Positions 35,589 to 44,509 of a DNA stretch of 64,000 nucleotides are shown in pieces. This DNA is from Actinokineospora xionganensis (GTDB taxonomy: Bacteria; Actinomycetota; Actinomycetes; Mycobacteriales; Pseudonocardiaceae), in NCBI RefSeq assembly GCF_014323725.1, contig NZ_JABVED010000006.1:271627-335626 (forward strand), read 5' to 3'. The position numbers were made by a program, and so were the translations under genes. The notes below the pieces were generated by a model. It was not told where the DNA came from. It was given only the letters and a program-made list of their open reading frames with translations, and did not search any database. How positions within the stretch are numbered: the first letter of the stretch is position 1; the number at the start of each line of letters is the position of its first letter.

Positions 35589-36053
35589 ATGGCAACGCCT
35601 CTGTTCAGCGCGCCCGAAACCACCCGACTCGCCCTGACAGTCCACCTGACCGCCGACGCGGACCGGCTCCCCGACCTGTTCGGCGCACTGAGCGCCCTTG
35701 GCACGGTCGAGTCGATCGACCCGCTGCCCGGCGTGGTCGTCCCCCTGCCGCGTTCAGCGCCGCTGCGGTTGGCGGTGGGCTCCCGCAAGGTGTTCTGGCG
35801 CGGCCGTGAGGTGGCGCTGACCAGGCTGGAGTTCGACCTGCTGCATCACCTCGTGGCTCGGCAGGCGCGGGTGCACCGGCGGCGGGCGCTGATGGCGGAG
35901 GTGTGGCACACGACGTATGTCAGCGAGCGGACGGTGGATGTCCATGTGCGCAGGCTTCGCGGCAAGATCAACGCGGATCGGGAGCTGATTCGGACGGTTC
36001 GAGGGGTTGGTTATCAGTTCTCGGATCCGACGCTTGCGTTCGTCGAGATCTGA
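35589..36053 (+). CDS. Orphan winged-helix DNA-binding protein (OmpR/PhoB C-terminal type)
   Basis: A 154-aa protein with a trans_reg_C winged helix in residues 60-150: VFWRGREVALTRLEFDLLHHL, the recognition region SERTVDVHVRRLRGKI, and the wing VRGVGYQF. The first 60 residues are not a receiver domain (no Asp pocket) but a short alpha/beta segment (LALTVHLTADADRLPDLFGAL). It therefore binds DNA without a normal phosphorylation switch. No histidine kinase is nearby. Similar stand-alone wHTH proteins regulate secondary metabolism or development in actinomycetes. Confidence 0.85.
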   Translation: MATPLFSAPETTRLALTVHLTADADRLPDLFGALSALGTVESIDPLPGVVVPLPRSAPLRLAVGSRKVFWRGREVALTRLEFDLLHHLVARQARVHRRRALMAEVWHTTYVSERTVDVHVRRLRGKINADRELIRTVRGVGYQFSDPTLAFVEI

Positions 36054-36111
36054 GGCGCTGACATTGGCCGGTGGCGCCTGTTTGGATCGAGAGATTTTGG
36101 GGTGTGCGATG

Positions 36112-37053
36112 TCAGCCGCGGAATGCCCGTCGATAGCCTGATGGTGAGGTGTGCAGGGCGCGGGAGAAGTGGTGGCGGAAGGTCACCGGGCTATCGAATC
36201 CCACGGCTGCGGCGATCTCCGCGACCGACTGGTCCGAAGCCTCCAGCAACGGCAGGCTCGCCTGCACCCGCTGGGCGATCAGCCACCGGATCGGACTGGT
36301 CCCGCTGCTGTCCTTGAACCGCCGCAAATACGACCGTGTCGACATGTGCGCCCGCTGGGCAAGCGAGCCGACGGTGATCGGTGAGGTCAGATTGGCCATT
36401 GCCCAAGCCATCGTCGCCGTCACCGCGTCGTCCTCCGGCGCTGGGACCGGGGACTCGATGAACTGTGCCTGCCCACCCTCGCGATGTGGTGGCACGACAA
36501 GCCTCCGGGCGACCGCGTTCGCCACCGCGGCTCCATGATCGGTGCGGATCAGGTGCACGCAGAGGTCCAGGCCCGCGGCGCTGCCCGCGCTGGTCAGGAC
36601 GTCGCCCTCGTCGACGTAGAGGACATCCGGGTCGACCGAGACCGATGGAAAGCGCGCAGCCAGCCGATCCGCGTAGCGCCAGTGCGTGGTCGCACGGCGG
36701 CCGTCGAGCAAACCGGCCTCGGCGAGGGCGAACGCGCCCGAGCAGATGGACACCAGCCGAGCGCCGCGCCCGTGGGCTGACCGCAGAGCTTCCAACAGCG
36801 CGCGCGAGCAAGATCCGCGCACGTCGGGCACGCCGGGGATGATCACTGTGTCCGCCGCCGCGAGGTCGTCGAGCCCGCCGTCGGTGTGCAGGCGCGCGCC
36901 GCCGATCACGGTGACCTCGTGGGCTTCCGCGCAGACGGTGAGGCGGTACCAGTCCACGTCGAGTTCCGGCCGTGGCAGCCCGAAGACCTCGGTGACGATG
37001 CCGAGTTCGAACATCGACATGCCTGGATAGGCCAGCACGCTCACAGTGCGCAT
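36112..37053 (-). CDS. GlxA-type AraC-family regulator with DJ-1/PfpI domain
   Basis: A 313-aa protein. Residues 1-180 form a class-I-amidotransferase-like DJ-1/PfpI domain (VLAYPGMSMFELGIVTEVFG, and LVSICSGAFALAEAGLLDG with the Cys of the nucleophile elbow). Residues 215-313 form two AraC helix-turn-helix motifs (TVGSLAQRAHMSTRSYLRRF and VAEIAAAVGFDSPVTFRHHF). It senses an unknown small molecule. The rhodanese gene is divergent with a 71-bp shared promoter region and is the natural target. Confidence 0.92.
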   Translation of the reverse strand: MRTVSVLAYPGMSMFELGIVTEVFGLPRPELDVDWYRLTVCAEAHEVTVIGGARLHTDGGLDDLAAADTVIIPGVPDVRGSCSRALLEALRSAHGRGARLVSICSGAFALAEAGLLDGRRATTHWRYADRLAARFPSVSVDPDVLYVDEGDVLTSAGSAAGLDLCVHLIRTDHGAAVANAVARRLVVPPHREGGQAQFIESPVPAPEDDAVTATMAWAMANLTSPITVGSLAQRAHMSTRSYLRRFKDSSGTSPIRWLIAQRVQASLPLLEASDQSVAEIAAAVGFDSPVTFRHHFSRALHTSPSGYRRAFRG

Positions 37054-37124
37054 GGCGAGATGTTAGCGAACAACGGCATTCGCGCCACTCCCGCCGCCGG
37101 GGCTCGCGGCCCGAGGATTGCCCC

Positions 37125-37547
37125 ATGAACCACGCCGCCATCGCCCACTTCAGCATTCGCCTCGCCTTCGAGACCGACGCCAGCGACGTGCACGCCGCCC
37201 TGCCGACCGGGGAGATCGTCCTGGTCGACTCGCGGTCCGCCGAGTCGTGGGACCAGGGGCACGTGCCCGGCGCGCTGCACCTGCCGACCGCCCGTGTCGC
37301 CGCCGAGGCGGCGGGACTCGTGCCGCTGACGGCGGCCGTCGTCACCTACTGCTGGGGGCCGGGCTGCAATGGCGCGACGCGGGCGGCGCTGGAGTTCGCG
37401 AAGCTCGGCTACCAGGTCAAGGAGATGCTCGGCGGGTTCGAATACTGGGCGCGCGAAGGGTTCGAGGTCGAAAGCGCGACCGGCCGCACACGCGGCGTGG
37501 TCGACCCGCTGACCGCCCCGGCGCACGCGATCACCTGCGGGTGCTGA
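37125..37547 (+). CDS. Rhodanese-like sulphur transferase
   Basis: A 140-aa single rhodanese domain. VLVDSRSAESWDQGHVPGALHLP is the conserved first half, and the active loop is TYCWGPGCNGATRAA with Cys76 in the catalytic place and Cys81 at the loop end. Such proteins move sulphur between thiols. Two more cysteines close the C-terminus (ITCGC), which might bind metal. The divergent GlxA-type regulator probably controls it. Confidence 0.88.
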   Translation: MNHAAIAHFSIRLAFETDASDVHAALPTGEIVLVDSRSAESWDQGHVPGALHLPTARVAAEAAGLVPLTAAVVTYCWGPGCNGATRAALEFAKLGYQVKEMLGGFEYWAREGFEVESATGRTRGVVDPLTAPAHAITCGC

Positions 37548-37621
37548 CAGCGTTTCGGCAGGCCGGAGCGGGGTAGCCAGAAGAGATCCCTTTTGTTCCT
37601 TTCGCTCCGGAAGGAGACGAC

Positions 37622-38173
37622 ATGTCAACCGGCACGATCATCGGCATCGTCATCGCCGTCGTCGTGATCCTCGTGGTGATCGCGGTCCTGGCCATGATGC
37701 GCGGGCGCCGCACGCACCTGCGCGAGCAGTTCGGCCCGGAATATGACCGCACCGTGCGCGAACACCCGCGCCGCGAGGCCGAGCGCGAGTTGGCCCAGCG
37801 GGAGAAGCGGCACTCCAAGCTCGACATCAAGGAGCTCTCGCCGACGCTGCGGGACCGCTACTCACAGCACTGGGCGCTCGTGCAGGAGCAGTTCGTGGAC
37901 CAGCCGAGCCCGTCGGTCGAGGAGGCTGACCGGCTCGTGACCGCGCTGATGGCCGAGCGCGGCTACCCCACGGAGGACTACGACCAGCAGGTCGCCGACC
38001 TGTCGGTCGGACACGCCCGGACCTTGGAGCACTACCGCGAGGCGCACGAGATCAAGGAGCGCAACGCCCGCACCCAGGTCTCCACCGAGGAACTGCGCGC
38101 CGCGATGGTGCATTACCGGGCGCTGTTCGACGACCTGCTCGGGAAGGCCGAACACCGCGCTGACCAGCGATAA
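37622..38173 (+). CDS. Membrane-anchored hypothetical protein, 183 aa
   Basis: ATG 37622 follows GGAAGGAG. One N-terminal helix (TIIGIVIAVVVILVVIAVLAM) is followed by a basic cytoplasmic or outer region and a helical C-terminal domain: LRDRYSQHWALVQEQFVDQP, EEADRLVTALMAERGYPTED, and VSTEELRAAMVHYRALFDDLL. The same C-terminal domain occurs in the next gene, 15 bp downstream. The family is common in actinobacteria, but I know no function. Confidence 0.82.
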   Translation: MSTGTIIGIVIAVVVILVVIAVLAMMRGRRTHLREQFGPEYDRTVREHPRREAERELAQREKRHSKLDIKELSPTLRDRYSQHWALVQEQFVDQPSPSVEEADRLVTALMAERGYPTEDYDQQVADLSVGHARTLEHYREAHEIKERNARTQVSTEELRAAMVHYRALFDDLLGKAEHRADQR

Positions 38174-38187
38174 CCGTGGAGGTACCC

Positions 38188-39042
38188 GTGCCACACGAGA
38201 CCGAACACCAAGATCCTCGACAACAACCGAGCCAGCCCCCGCGGAACGTCGGCTTATCCGCATCGGATGAGGACCGGCGGCCCGGGGATGAAAGCCACTC
38301 CACCGAAGTCCCCACGAGACGGGCGCCCACGCACGACGAGTCTGCGGACGTCCGGCGCGAAGGCAGGCCGCAGCCCGGCCCCCGCGGCACGCAGGCGCTG
38401 ATGCCGCCGACCCACGGCGCGGACGAAGCGTCGCGGCAGCCGCAAGCAAGCAGGCCAACGGAAGCCGGGCCCATGTCGGGACAACCTGAGCGGCCGATCG
38501 GCCCCGACCGGCCTGGCGGGCCGATGGACCGGCGCGGCGAACACGGCACCGCCGCGGGACAGCCAGGCAGGCCGATTGCACCCGGGCAGCCCGGCGGTGT
38601 GGGCATGACGCAGCCGCACGCGGGCCTCGTCCCGCCCGCTGAGGCCGCCATGACGGTCCCGCCAGGCGAGGCGGCCGTCGCGCAGGAGGCGCCCCGCGCC
38701 GACGCGGGCGACCGGGCGGCGGAGTTCGGTCCGCGCTCGACGGACCGGATAGCCCCCGAGATCGACCGCGACGCAGGTCAAACCGGACCCGGCAAGCTGT
38801 TCCGGCCGGACGAGGCCTCGCGGCTGCGGGGTGAGTGGCAGCGGGTGCAGGCGACCTTCGTCGACAATCCCCAGGAGGCGGTGCGGGGCGCGGACGCGCT
38901 GGTCACCGATGTGATCCGGACGCTGCAGAACTCGATGGCCGACCGCCACAAGTCTCTCCGGCGTTCCACCCAGGACACCGAGGAACTGCGCCAGAGCCTC
39001 CACCAATACCGAGCCCTGCTCGATCAGCTCCTCAACGCATGA
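38188..39042 (+). CDS. Pro/Gly-rich protein with the same C-terminal helical domain as its neighbour
   Basis: The start is GTG 38188: GGAGG lies 5 bp upstream, while an earlier GTG at 38176 overlaps that site. The 284-aa protein has a long disordered, hydrophilic region rich in Pro, Gly, Arg and Gln (residues 1-210) and a helical domain at the end (LRGEWQRVQATFVDNPQEAV, ADALVTDVIRTLQNSM, LRQSLHQYRALLDQLLNA). That end clearly matches the end of the preceding protein, so the pair arose by duplication. No membrane helix. Function unknown. Confidence 0.78.
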   Translation: MPHETEHQDPRQQPSQPPRNVGLSASDEDRRPGDESHSTEVPTRRAPTHDESADVRREGRPQPGPRGTQALMPPTHGADEASRQPQASRPTEAGPMSGQPERPIGPDRPGGPMDRRGEHGTAAGQPGRPIAPGQPGGVGMTQPHAGLVPPAEAAMTVPPGEAAVAQEAPRADAGDRAAEFGPRSTDRIAPEIDRDAGQTGPGKLFRPDEASRLRGEWQRVQATFVDNPQEAVRGADALVTDVIRTLQNSMADRHKSLRRSTQDTEELRQSLHQYRALLDQLLNA

Positions 39043-39137
39043 CACCTCTGCGGTCGCCCTTCCAGCCCCCGGCGGAAGGGCGACTCACCGTTTTGTCAGG
39101 CGCGTGGGGCAGACTGACAGTGCCCGAAGGAGACCTC

Positions 39138-39653
39138 ATGTATGCACTGTTCGACACGGCCATTGGTCGCTGTGGTGTCGCCTGGGGGCCGAACGGGATT
39201 ACCGCTGTCCAGCTTCCCGAGAAGGACGACGCCGCAACGGTTCGTCGCCTCGGCGGTGGCGAGCAATCCCCTCCGCCCGCGCACGTGCGTGCGGCGATCG
39301 AGCGGATGACCGCGCTGCTGGCAGGTGCGGCCGACGATCTGGCCGACATCGAGCTCGATCCGGCCGGGATTCCCGAGTTCCACCAACAGGTCTACCGCAT
39401 CGCCCGGGCCATCCCGCCGGGACAGACGCTCACCTACGGCGAGGTCGCGCGCGAGCTGGGCATGCCCGGTTCCGCCCAGGCTGTCGGACAGGCGCTGGGC
39501 CGCAACCCGTACCCGATCATCGTTCCGTGCCACCGGGTGCTCGGCGCGGGCGGCAAGATCGGCGGGTTCTCCGCGGGCGGCGGCTCCGCCACCAAGCTCC
39601 GCATGCTCACCATCGAGGGCGCGGCCCCCAACGGTCAGCCGTCTCTGTTCTGA
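39138..39653 (+). CDS. ogt: Methylated-DNA-protein-cysteine methyltransferase
   Basis: A 171-aa O6-alkylguanine repair protein, which moves the alkyl group to its own Cys. ATG 39138 follows GAAGGAG. The active site is IIVPCHRVLGAGGKIGGFS with Cys131, and the DNA-binding helix region TYGEVARELGMPGSAQAVGQALGRNP precedes it. Length and lack of an Ada domain fit Ogt. It ends at a shared bidirectional terminator. Confidence 0.95.
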   Translation: MYALFDTAIGRCGVAWGPNGITAVQLPEKDDAATVRRLGGGEQSPPPAHVRAAIERMTALLAGAADDLADIELDPAGIPEFHQQVYRIARAIPPGQTLTYGEVARELGMPGSAQAVGQALGRNPYPIIVPCHRVLGAGGKIGGFSAGGGSATKLRMLTIEGAAPNGQPSLF

Positions 39654-39658
39654 CGCAG

Positions 39659-39682
39659 CCGAGGGGGCCTCAGCCCCCTCGG
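39659..39682. terminator. Bidirectional terminator between ogt and the metalloprotease gene
   Basis: CCGAGGGGGC pairs perfectly with GCCCCCTCGG around a CTCA tetraloop, 5 bp after the ogt stop and 9 bp before the stop of the convergent gene. Confidence 0.82.
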
Positions 39683-39691
39683 CAACGTGGG

Positions 39692-41278
39692 TCAGCTCGT
39701 GTAGTCCGCCACCAGACTCACGCCCGAGTAAGCGGAGTATCCGTACATGGTGACGTGGTACGTGCCCGCCTGCGCCGTGGTGAACGCGCAGCGCTCGGTC
39801 GACGAGCTCGTAGTCGAGCGGCAGTCGTAGGAACTGGTCGACGCGGCGCTGCCGAACTTGACGTACAGGTCCATGTCGCCGGTGCCGCCAGAGGTCGAGA
39901 ACGACAGGTTCGTCGCCCCCGCGGGAACGGACAGGGTGTACGCGGTCGACGAACCGGAGGCGCCGGACAGCCCGGTGAGCGTGGTGCCCCTGGACAGCTG
40001 GTTGGCCGGGGTGGCGGTGCCGCCGCGGAAGGCGGCGATGGTGGCCTTCGTCTGCTCGAGGACCCGCGCGTTGTCACTGCGGTCGGTGGTGCCCATCGCG
40101 ACGCCGTTGTAGGTCTTGCGCGGGTTCGACCAGTAGTTGAGGCGCGGGCAGCTCGACGTGCAGTTGTAGGCCATGATCGTGCGCCACGAGTTGCCGTACC
40201 GGTAGCCGTGGCCGTAGGCGTACGGCGTGGTCTTCGAGTCGGTCGCCGGGTCGTGCCGGGCGGACTGCAGGTGGCCGATCTCGTGGCCGAAGCTGTAGTA
40301 GCCGGTCGCGCAGGTGCGGGCCACCACGGCGAACGCGGTCGCCGCCGAGGAGCCGATGCCCGAGGCGATGCCGCAGGACGAACTGGCGTTGAGGACCAGC
40401 ACGTTCACGTCGGCGGCGTACTGGTCACGCAGGGCGTGCACGCCGTCCATGTAGCCGTCGCTGGTGCCGCGGAAGCGGCTCAGGTCGGTCGACATGCCCG
40501 CCTCGGTGTAGTTCACCGTGGAGTAGTGCGCGAGCTCCAGGGTGATCCCGACACCGGAGTTGAGGTAGCCCTTGTTGGTCTCCGAGACCGCCAGGTCGAC
40601 CAGCGCCCGCATGTCCCCGCTGTAGCCGTTCACGGCCTGCTGGGTCGCGACGACCTGCACCCGGATCACCGTGTTCGCCGCTGCCGCGGCGCCGTCAGTC
40701 CGCGTCGCGGGCATGGCGATCGTCGGCAGGCCACCGGGCACCGGCGGGTGGTTCGGCGGCATCTTGGACTCGTCGACCTTCGTCACCGCGTGCTGCCCGC
40801 CCGCCACGGGGTGGATTTGGTACAGCACACCGGAAACGCGGACCGATCCGGTGACGCCGTCGCCGGATCGCACCAGTGTCACGGAGTTGTACTCGTCGGT
40901 GCCGACCTCGGCCGGACCGGTGGAGCGGGCGATCGCGGTCTCCCGGACCTGCCCGTTCCACAGCGTGTTTCCGCTTCCCGTGGTGCTCGCGTTGCCGCGC
41001 ACCGCGGTGACCGTGCGGTCGCCCAGGTCCAGCGAGATCAGCTCGGTGCCCGCACCCACCGCCGCGGGATTGGCGCGCTTGATCCGGACCGCCGCGTTGG
41101 CGGGCCGTTCGTTGCGCACCTTGTCGGCCTGAGCGGCTTCTCGGGCGGTCGTGTCCTCGGCGAAAAGCGGGACGGCCACCGGACGCGGCTCGGCGGAGGC
41201 GGTGGGCAGCACCGCCAGGAAACTCACACCCAGCCCGAGAACCGCGAGTGTGGACAGGGTTTTCCGTCGTCGATTCAT
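39692..41278 (-). CDS. Secreted zinc metalloprotease (metzincin/reprolysin-like) with C-terminal PPC domain
   Basis: ATG 41278 follows GGGAG and gives 528 aa: signal peptide (1-29, VLPTASA), a pro-region (about 30-200), a metzincin catalytic domain (about 203-420) and a PPC beta domain (about 432-528). The zinc site is HEIGHLQSARHD, with His332, His336, His342 and catalytic Glu333; the Met-turn is IMAY at 368-371. PPC domains are usually cut off or help binding. It acts outside the cell. It is one of three secreted proteases in the window. Confidence 0.92.
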   Translation of the reverse strand: MNRRRKTLSTLAVLGLGVSFLAVLPTASAEPRPVAVPLFAEDTTAREAAQADKVRNERPANAAVRIKRANPAAVGAGTELISLDLGDRTVTAVRGNASTTGSGNTLWNGQVRETAIARSTGPAEVGTDEYNSVTLVRSGDGVTGSVRVSGVLYQIHPVAGGQHAVTKVDESKMPPNHPPVPGGLPTIAMPATRTDGAAAAANTVIRVQVVATQQAVNGYSGDMRALVDLAVSETNKGYLNSGVGITLELAHYSTVNYTEAGMSTDLSRFRGTSDGYMDGVHALRDQYAADVNVLVLNASSSCGIASGIGSSAATAFAVVARTCATGYYSFGHEIGHLQSARHDPATDSKTTPYAYGHGYRYGNSWRTIMAYNCTSSCPRLNYWSNPRKTYNGVAMGTTDRSDNARVLEQTKATIAAFRGGTATPANQLSRGTTLTGLSGASGSSTAYTLSVPAGATNLSFSTSGGTGDMDLYVKFGSAASTSSYDCRSTTSSSTERCAFTTAQAGTYHVTMYGYSAYSGVSLVADYTS

Positions 41279-41484
41279 TACTCTCCCTCGCGCGACAACC
41301 CGACGCGTGCCCCACGCGAGCAGGGGTCGGTGCGCAAGCGGTCGCGCACGGCGAGGCAGGCGCCGTGGTTGGTAATGAAGTTCGGACGGTATCCACGTGA
41401 TCGCGCCGTGCACAGACGCGCGGGAGGGTTACCTCTTACCAGTTAAGGGAACCAGCGGTTTAGCGACTTTGTCGGCGGAGTCGG

Positions 41485-42525
41485 TCAGCGCTTCGGGTCA
41501 CCGGGCAGCGGAACGTACTCGACCACGCCGTCCACAATGGACGATTTGAGCGCACCGCGGACCACCAGCACGTCCAGGTGCGCCGCCGTCTCCCCCACCG
41601 CGAGCGTGCGATTGAAGGTGTCCAATTCATCGAATGCGCGGCCACGCCGGGTCCATGCGAGCCGGCTGGCCGCCTCGAACGCCGTCGCCGCGCCGTCGCG
41701 GACGACGACTTCGGTCGCGGCGAGTCGTTCCTCGTGGTGCAGCAGCAGTTCGTCGACGCGGGTGTGCACGCTGTCGGTCACCGGGCCGTGCGCGGGCAGC
41801 AGGCGCATGTCCGGCAGGGTGCGCGTGAGCCGCAGCGAGTCCAGGTAGGCGCCCAGCGGCAGTTCCGCCCGGGCGGGCTCGAAGCCGATCGACGGCGTGA
41901 TGTGCGGCAGCACGTGGTCACCGGAGAACATCAGCGACGCGGCCGGGTCGGCGAACACGACGTGGCCGCGCGTGTGACCCGGAGTGGGCACGGCCCGCAG
42001 GGTGCGGTCGCCGAGCCGGATGTCCTGGGCGCCGGGGATCCAGTCGTCGGGCAGCTCGTAGACCGACTTGGCCTGCGCGGAGTTGTCCTTGGTGTAGAGC
42101 TCCCGCAGCTTCTCCACCAGGTCGGTCGCGCCCCACCGGGCGATCTCGGCCAGCTGCGCCTCACCGGAACCGCCGTGCACGGCGTCGAAGTTCGGCTGCT
42201 CCCCGACCCCGAGGGCGATGCGTGCCCCGAACATGCGCCGCAGCTCGACGGCCAGCGTGTAGTGGTCGCGGTGCATGTGGGTGATCAGGAACCGGGTGAT
42301 GTCCTCGAACCCGTGCCCGATCGAACCGAGTGCCGATTCCAGCAGGTCACGGGCCTCTTGCAGGGCCCAGCCGGAGTCGATGAGGACCAGGCCGTCGGCG
42401 CTTTCGACGGCGTAGACGTTCACCGCGTGCAGGCCGTCGTTCGGCAGCGGGAGCGGGATCCGGTAGACCCCGGGCGCGACCGGGAACGCGCCTGGCTCAG
42501 TCCATGGACCTGATCCGGCACCCAT
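41485..42525 (-). CDS. MBL-fold metallohydrolase (glyoxalase II/RNase Z-like superfamily)
   Basis: ATG 42525 with GGGAGG upstream gives 346 aa. The metal-binding motif is THMHRDHYTLA; further ligands lie in TPGHTRGHVVF and FSGDHVLPH, and LLPAHGPVTD supplies the last His. The C-terminal 100 residues contain a helical domain typical of the LACTB2-like branch (HHEERLAATEVVVRDGAATAFEAA). It probably hydrolyses a thioester or lactone; substrate unknown. It is divergent from the XRE-like gene. Confidence 0.88.
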   Translation of the reverse strand: MGAGSGPWTEPGAFPVAPGVYRIPLPLPNDGLHAVNVYAVESADGLVLIDSGWALQEARDLLESALGSIGHGFEDITRFLITHMHRDHYTLAVELRRMFGARIALGVGEQPNFDAVHGGSGEAQLAEIARWGATDLVEKLRELYTKDNSAQAKSVYELPDDWIPGAQDIRLGDRTLRAVPTPGHTRGHVVFADPAASLMFSGDHVLPHITPSIGFEPARAELPLGAYLDSLRLTRTLPDMRLLPAHGPVTDSVHTRVDELLLHHEERLAATEVVVRDGAATAFEAASRLAWTRRGRAFDELDTFNRTLAVGETAAHLDVLVVRGALKSSIVDGVVEYVPLPGDPKR

Positions 42526-42633
42526 CGTCGCCTCCCGAAGTAGTTGCCACCCGCAACGGTTAGTCCACCGAACAGTAGCAAGCCACGCCCCGAGTCCCTA
42601 TCGTTCCCCGCGGGGAGCCCAGGAGGGAGCGCG

Positions 42634-43569
42634 ATGCCGGTCGACCGTGAGACCACCGAGAACAGGCGCCTGTCCCAGGCCCTGTCGACGGGCCCCTTCA
42701 GCCTGGCGCTCCGGCTGGCGCTCAAGTCGAGCGGCTTGAGCCTCGACCGCGTCCAGTTCCGCCTCCGCGAACGCGACGCGGCGGTGAGCAAGACGGCGCT
42801 GAGCAACTGGCAGAGCGGCCGCACCCAGCCCGAACGCCCCGACTCGCTGCGGGCACTGGCCGTGCTGGAGGACATCGTGGGGGTCCCGGCCGGGTCATTG
42901 TCGAGCCTGCTGGGCCCACCGCGCCCCCGCGGCCGCTGGCTGGCGCAGAACCCAGGCGAAATGCGCGCGGACCAGGCGTGGGCCCGCCCGGATGGCCTGG
43001 CCCGAGCCCTGGAACGGATGGGAACGAGCATCGACGCGATCAACCGGGTCGCCAAGATCGCCACCCACCTGACCGGCACAGTCGATGCCGAACGCCGGAT
43101 GCGCACGATGCGCCACCAGATGGTCGTGAGGGCCGAACGCGACGGGATAGACCGCTACACGGGCGCGTACCGCAGCGACGTCGGCGACTGCCTCGACATC
43201 ACCGACACCATCGGCTGCAGACCAGGCCGCAGACGCCAGGACGCCGAAACCGGTTTCACCACCTACGAACTACTCCTCGACCAACCCGCACGCGCGGGCG
43301 AACTGGTCTCCGTCGGCTACACGATCTACACGAACGGCGAGGAGCGCTACCACTCCCAGCGCCTCGGCCGGGCCAGCCAGATCTACACCGTCCAAATCCA
43401 GTTCGAAACCGGAACACTGCCGGTGCGCGTGTACCGAACGTACCTACCGTCCATCGGCGACACCTCCCACGAGGACGTGGAAGTCCCCTTGGGCGCAAGC
43501 TGCACCGCACAACACACCGTCGTGGACCCGGTGCCCGGCATCTACCGCCTGGGCTGGGATTGGGAGTAG
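42634..43569 (+). CDS. XRE-like DNA-binding protein with unknown C-terminal domain
   Basis: ATG 42634 follows AGGAGGGAG and gives 311 aa. Residues 28-92 look like a helix-turn-helix domain (SLALRLALKSSGLSLDRVQF, TALSNWQSGRTQPERPDSLRA). The C-terminal 170 residues are beta-rich (YTGAYRSDVGDCLDITDTIG, GELVSVGYTIYTNGEERY, VQIQFETGTLPVRVYRTYLP) and do not match a domain I know. It may be a ligand-sensing regulator. It is convergent with the next gene, with 4 bp between stops. Confidence 0.78.
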   Translation: MPVDRETTENRRLSQALSTGPFSLALRLALKSSGLSLDRVQFRLRERDAAVSKTALSNWQSGRTQPERPDSLRALAVLEDIVGVPAGSLSSLLGPPRPRGRWLAQNPGEMRADQAWARPDGLARALERMGTSIDAINRVAKIATHLTGTVDAERRMRTMRHQMVVRAERDGIDRYTGAYRSDVGDCLDITDTIGCRPGRRRQDAETGFTTYELLLDQPARAGELVSVGYTIYTNGEERYHSQRLGRASQIYTVQIQFETGTLPVRVYRTYLPSIGDTSHEDVEVPLGASCTAQHTVVDPVPGIYRLGWDWE

Positions 43570-43573
43570 CCGC

Positions 43574-44509
43574 CTAGCCGCCGATCACAGCGGGCGAAGA
43601 AGCATTGCCCCGCAACAGCTTAGGCTCGCCACTACCATCAGCAGGCACCGTGAAGATCCCCGGAATCCCGTCCACCGGCCGCGAGTAAGCGATAGTGGAC
43701 CCATCAAGCCAAGCAGCCTGATCATCCATATGCGCCTCCTCGGCCAACGCCGTCTCCCGAGACGAAGCCAGATCCATCACATGCAACCGCCACCGATCTC
43801 CGAACCGCTTCTTATACGCGACCCGAGTCCCGTCCGGCGACAACGACGGGCACTCAGCGTTCTCGATCACCGACCGCAGTGTCCGATCAGCCAAGTCACC
43901 CCTCATCAAGTAGGTCTTAGCGCCAGACCCGAGCGTCACGTAGAACGTGCGGTCATCATCAGCGAAAGTCACACCCCAGAAGTTCCGGTCCACCGCATGA
44001 TGCTCGACACCATCCACAAAGGACGTGAAATCTTCCATCGACCCGTACAGCGTCCCCGATCGCCGGTCGAAGATCCCCGATGTCGTCGAGAAATACCCAG
44101 GCGCCATGTAAGAGTCGCCTTCCCGGAAGACCGTCCAACCGACCAGGTTCCCCGAATCCGACACCCGCGCCCGGCTGGGCGTCCCGTCCAGCTTGATCAC
44201 CCGCCGCACGGCCAGGTCCGGGCCGAGAACGTCCGCCTCGAAGCTGGGCGGCACCGCCACCGACCGCATGCACACCGTCGTCCCGGCCGAGGTGTAGGCC
44301 CGCAGGCAGGACCGGTCCGTGACCACCCCCGAAGCCGGGTCCGTCCGCGAGAACTGCCCGACTTTGCCGCTGCCGTCGATGAACAGCACCGACTCCCGCG
44401 CGTTCAGGTCCAGCGACCCGGTCGCCGAACTCCGCGACGCCGACGCGACGTAGACCACCGCCACCACGCTCAACGCGACGATCGCACCGATACCGATGAT
44501 CTTCTTCAC
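43574..44509 (-). CDS. Membrane-anchored TolB-like beta-propeller protein
   Basis: GTG 44509 has GGAGG 5 bp upstream and overlaps the MFS gene stop by 4 bp. The 311-aa protein has an N-terminal signal/anchor (IIGIGAIVALSVVAVVYVAS) and WD40/PD40-like blades: SLSPDGTRVAYKKRFGDRW, DDQAAWLDGSTIAYSRPVDG, and GIFTVPADGSGEP. It sits outside the membrane. The partner transporter is encoded directly upstream, so it may bind that protein's substrate or check the envelope; this is inference. Confidence 0.82.
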   Translation of the reverse strand: MKKIIGIGAIVALSVVAVVYVASASRSSATGSLDLNARESVLFIDGSGKVGQFSRTDPASGVVTDRSCLRAYTSAGTTVCMRSVAVPPSFEADVLGPDLAVRRVIKLDGTPSRARVSDSGNLVGWTVFREGDSYMAPGYFSTTSGIFDRRSGTLYGSMEDFTSFVDGVEHHAVDRNFWGVTFADDDRTFYVTLGSGAKTYLMRGDLADRTLRSVIENAECPSLSPDGTRVAYKKRFGDRWRLHVMDLASSRETALAEEAHMDDQAAWLDGSTIAYSRPVDGIPGIFTVPADGSGEPKLLRGNASSPAVIGG

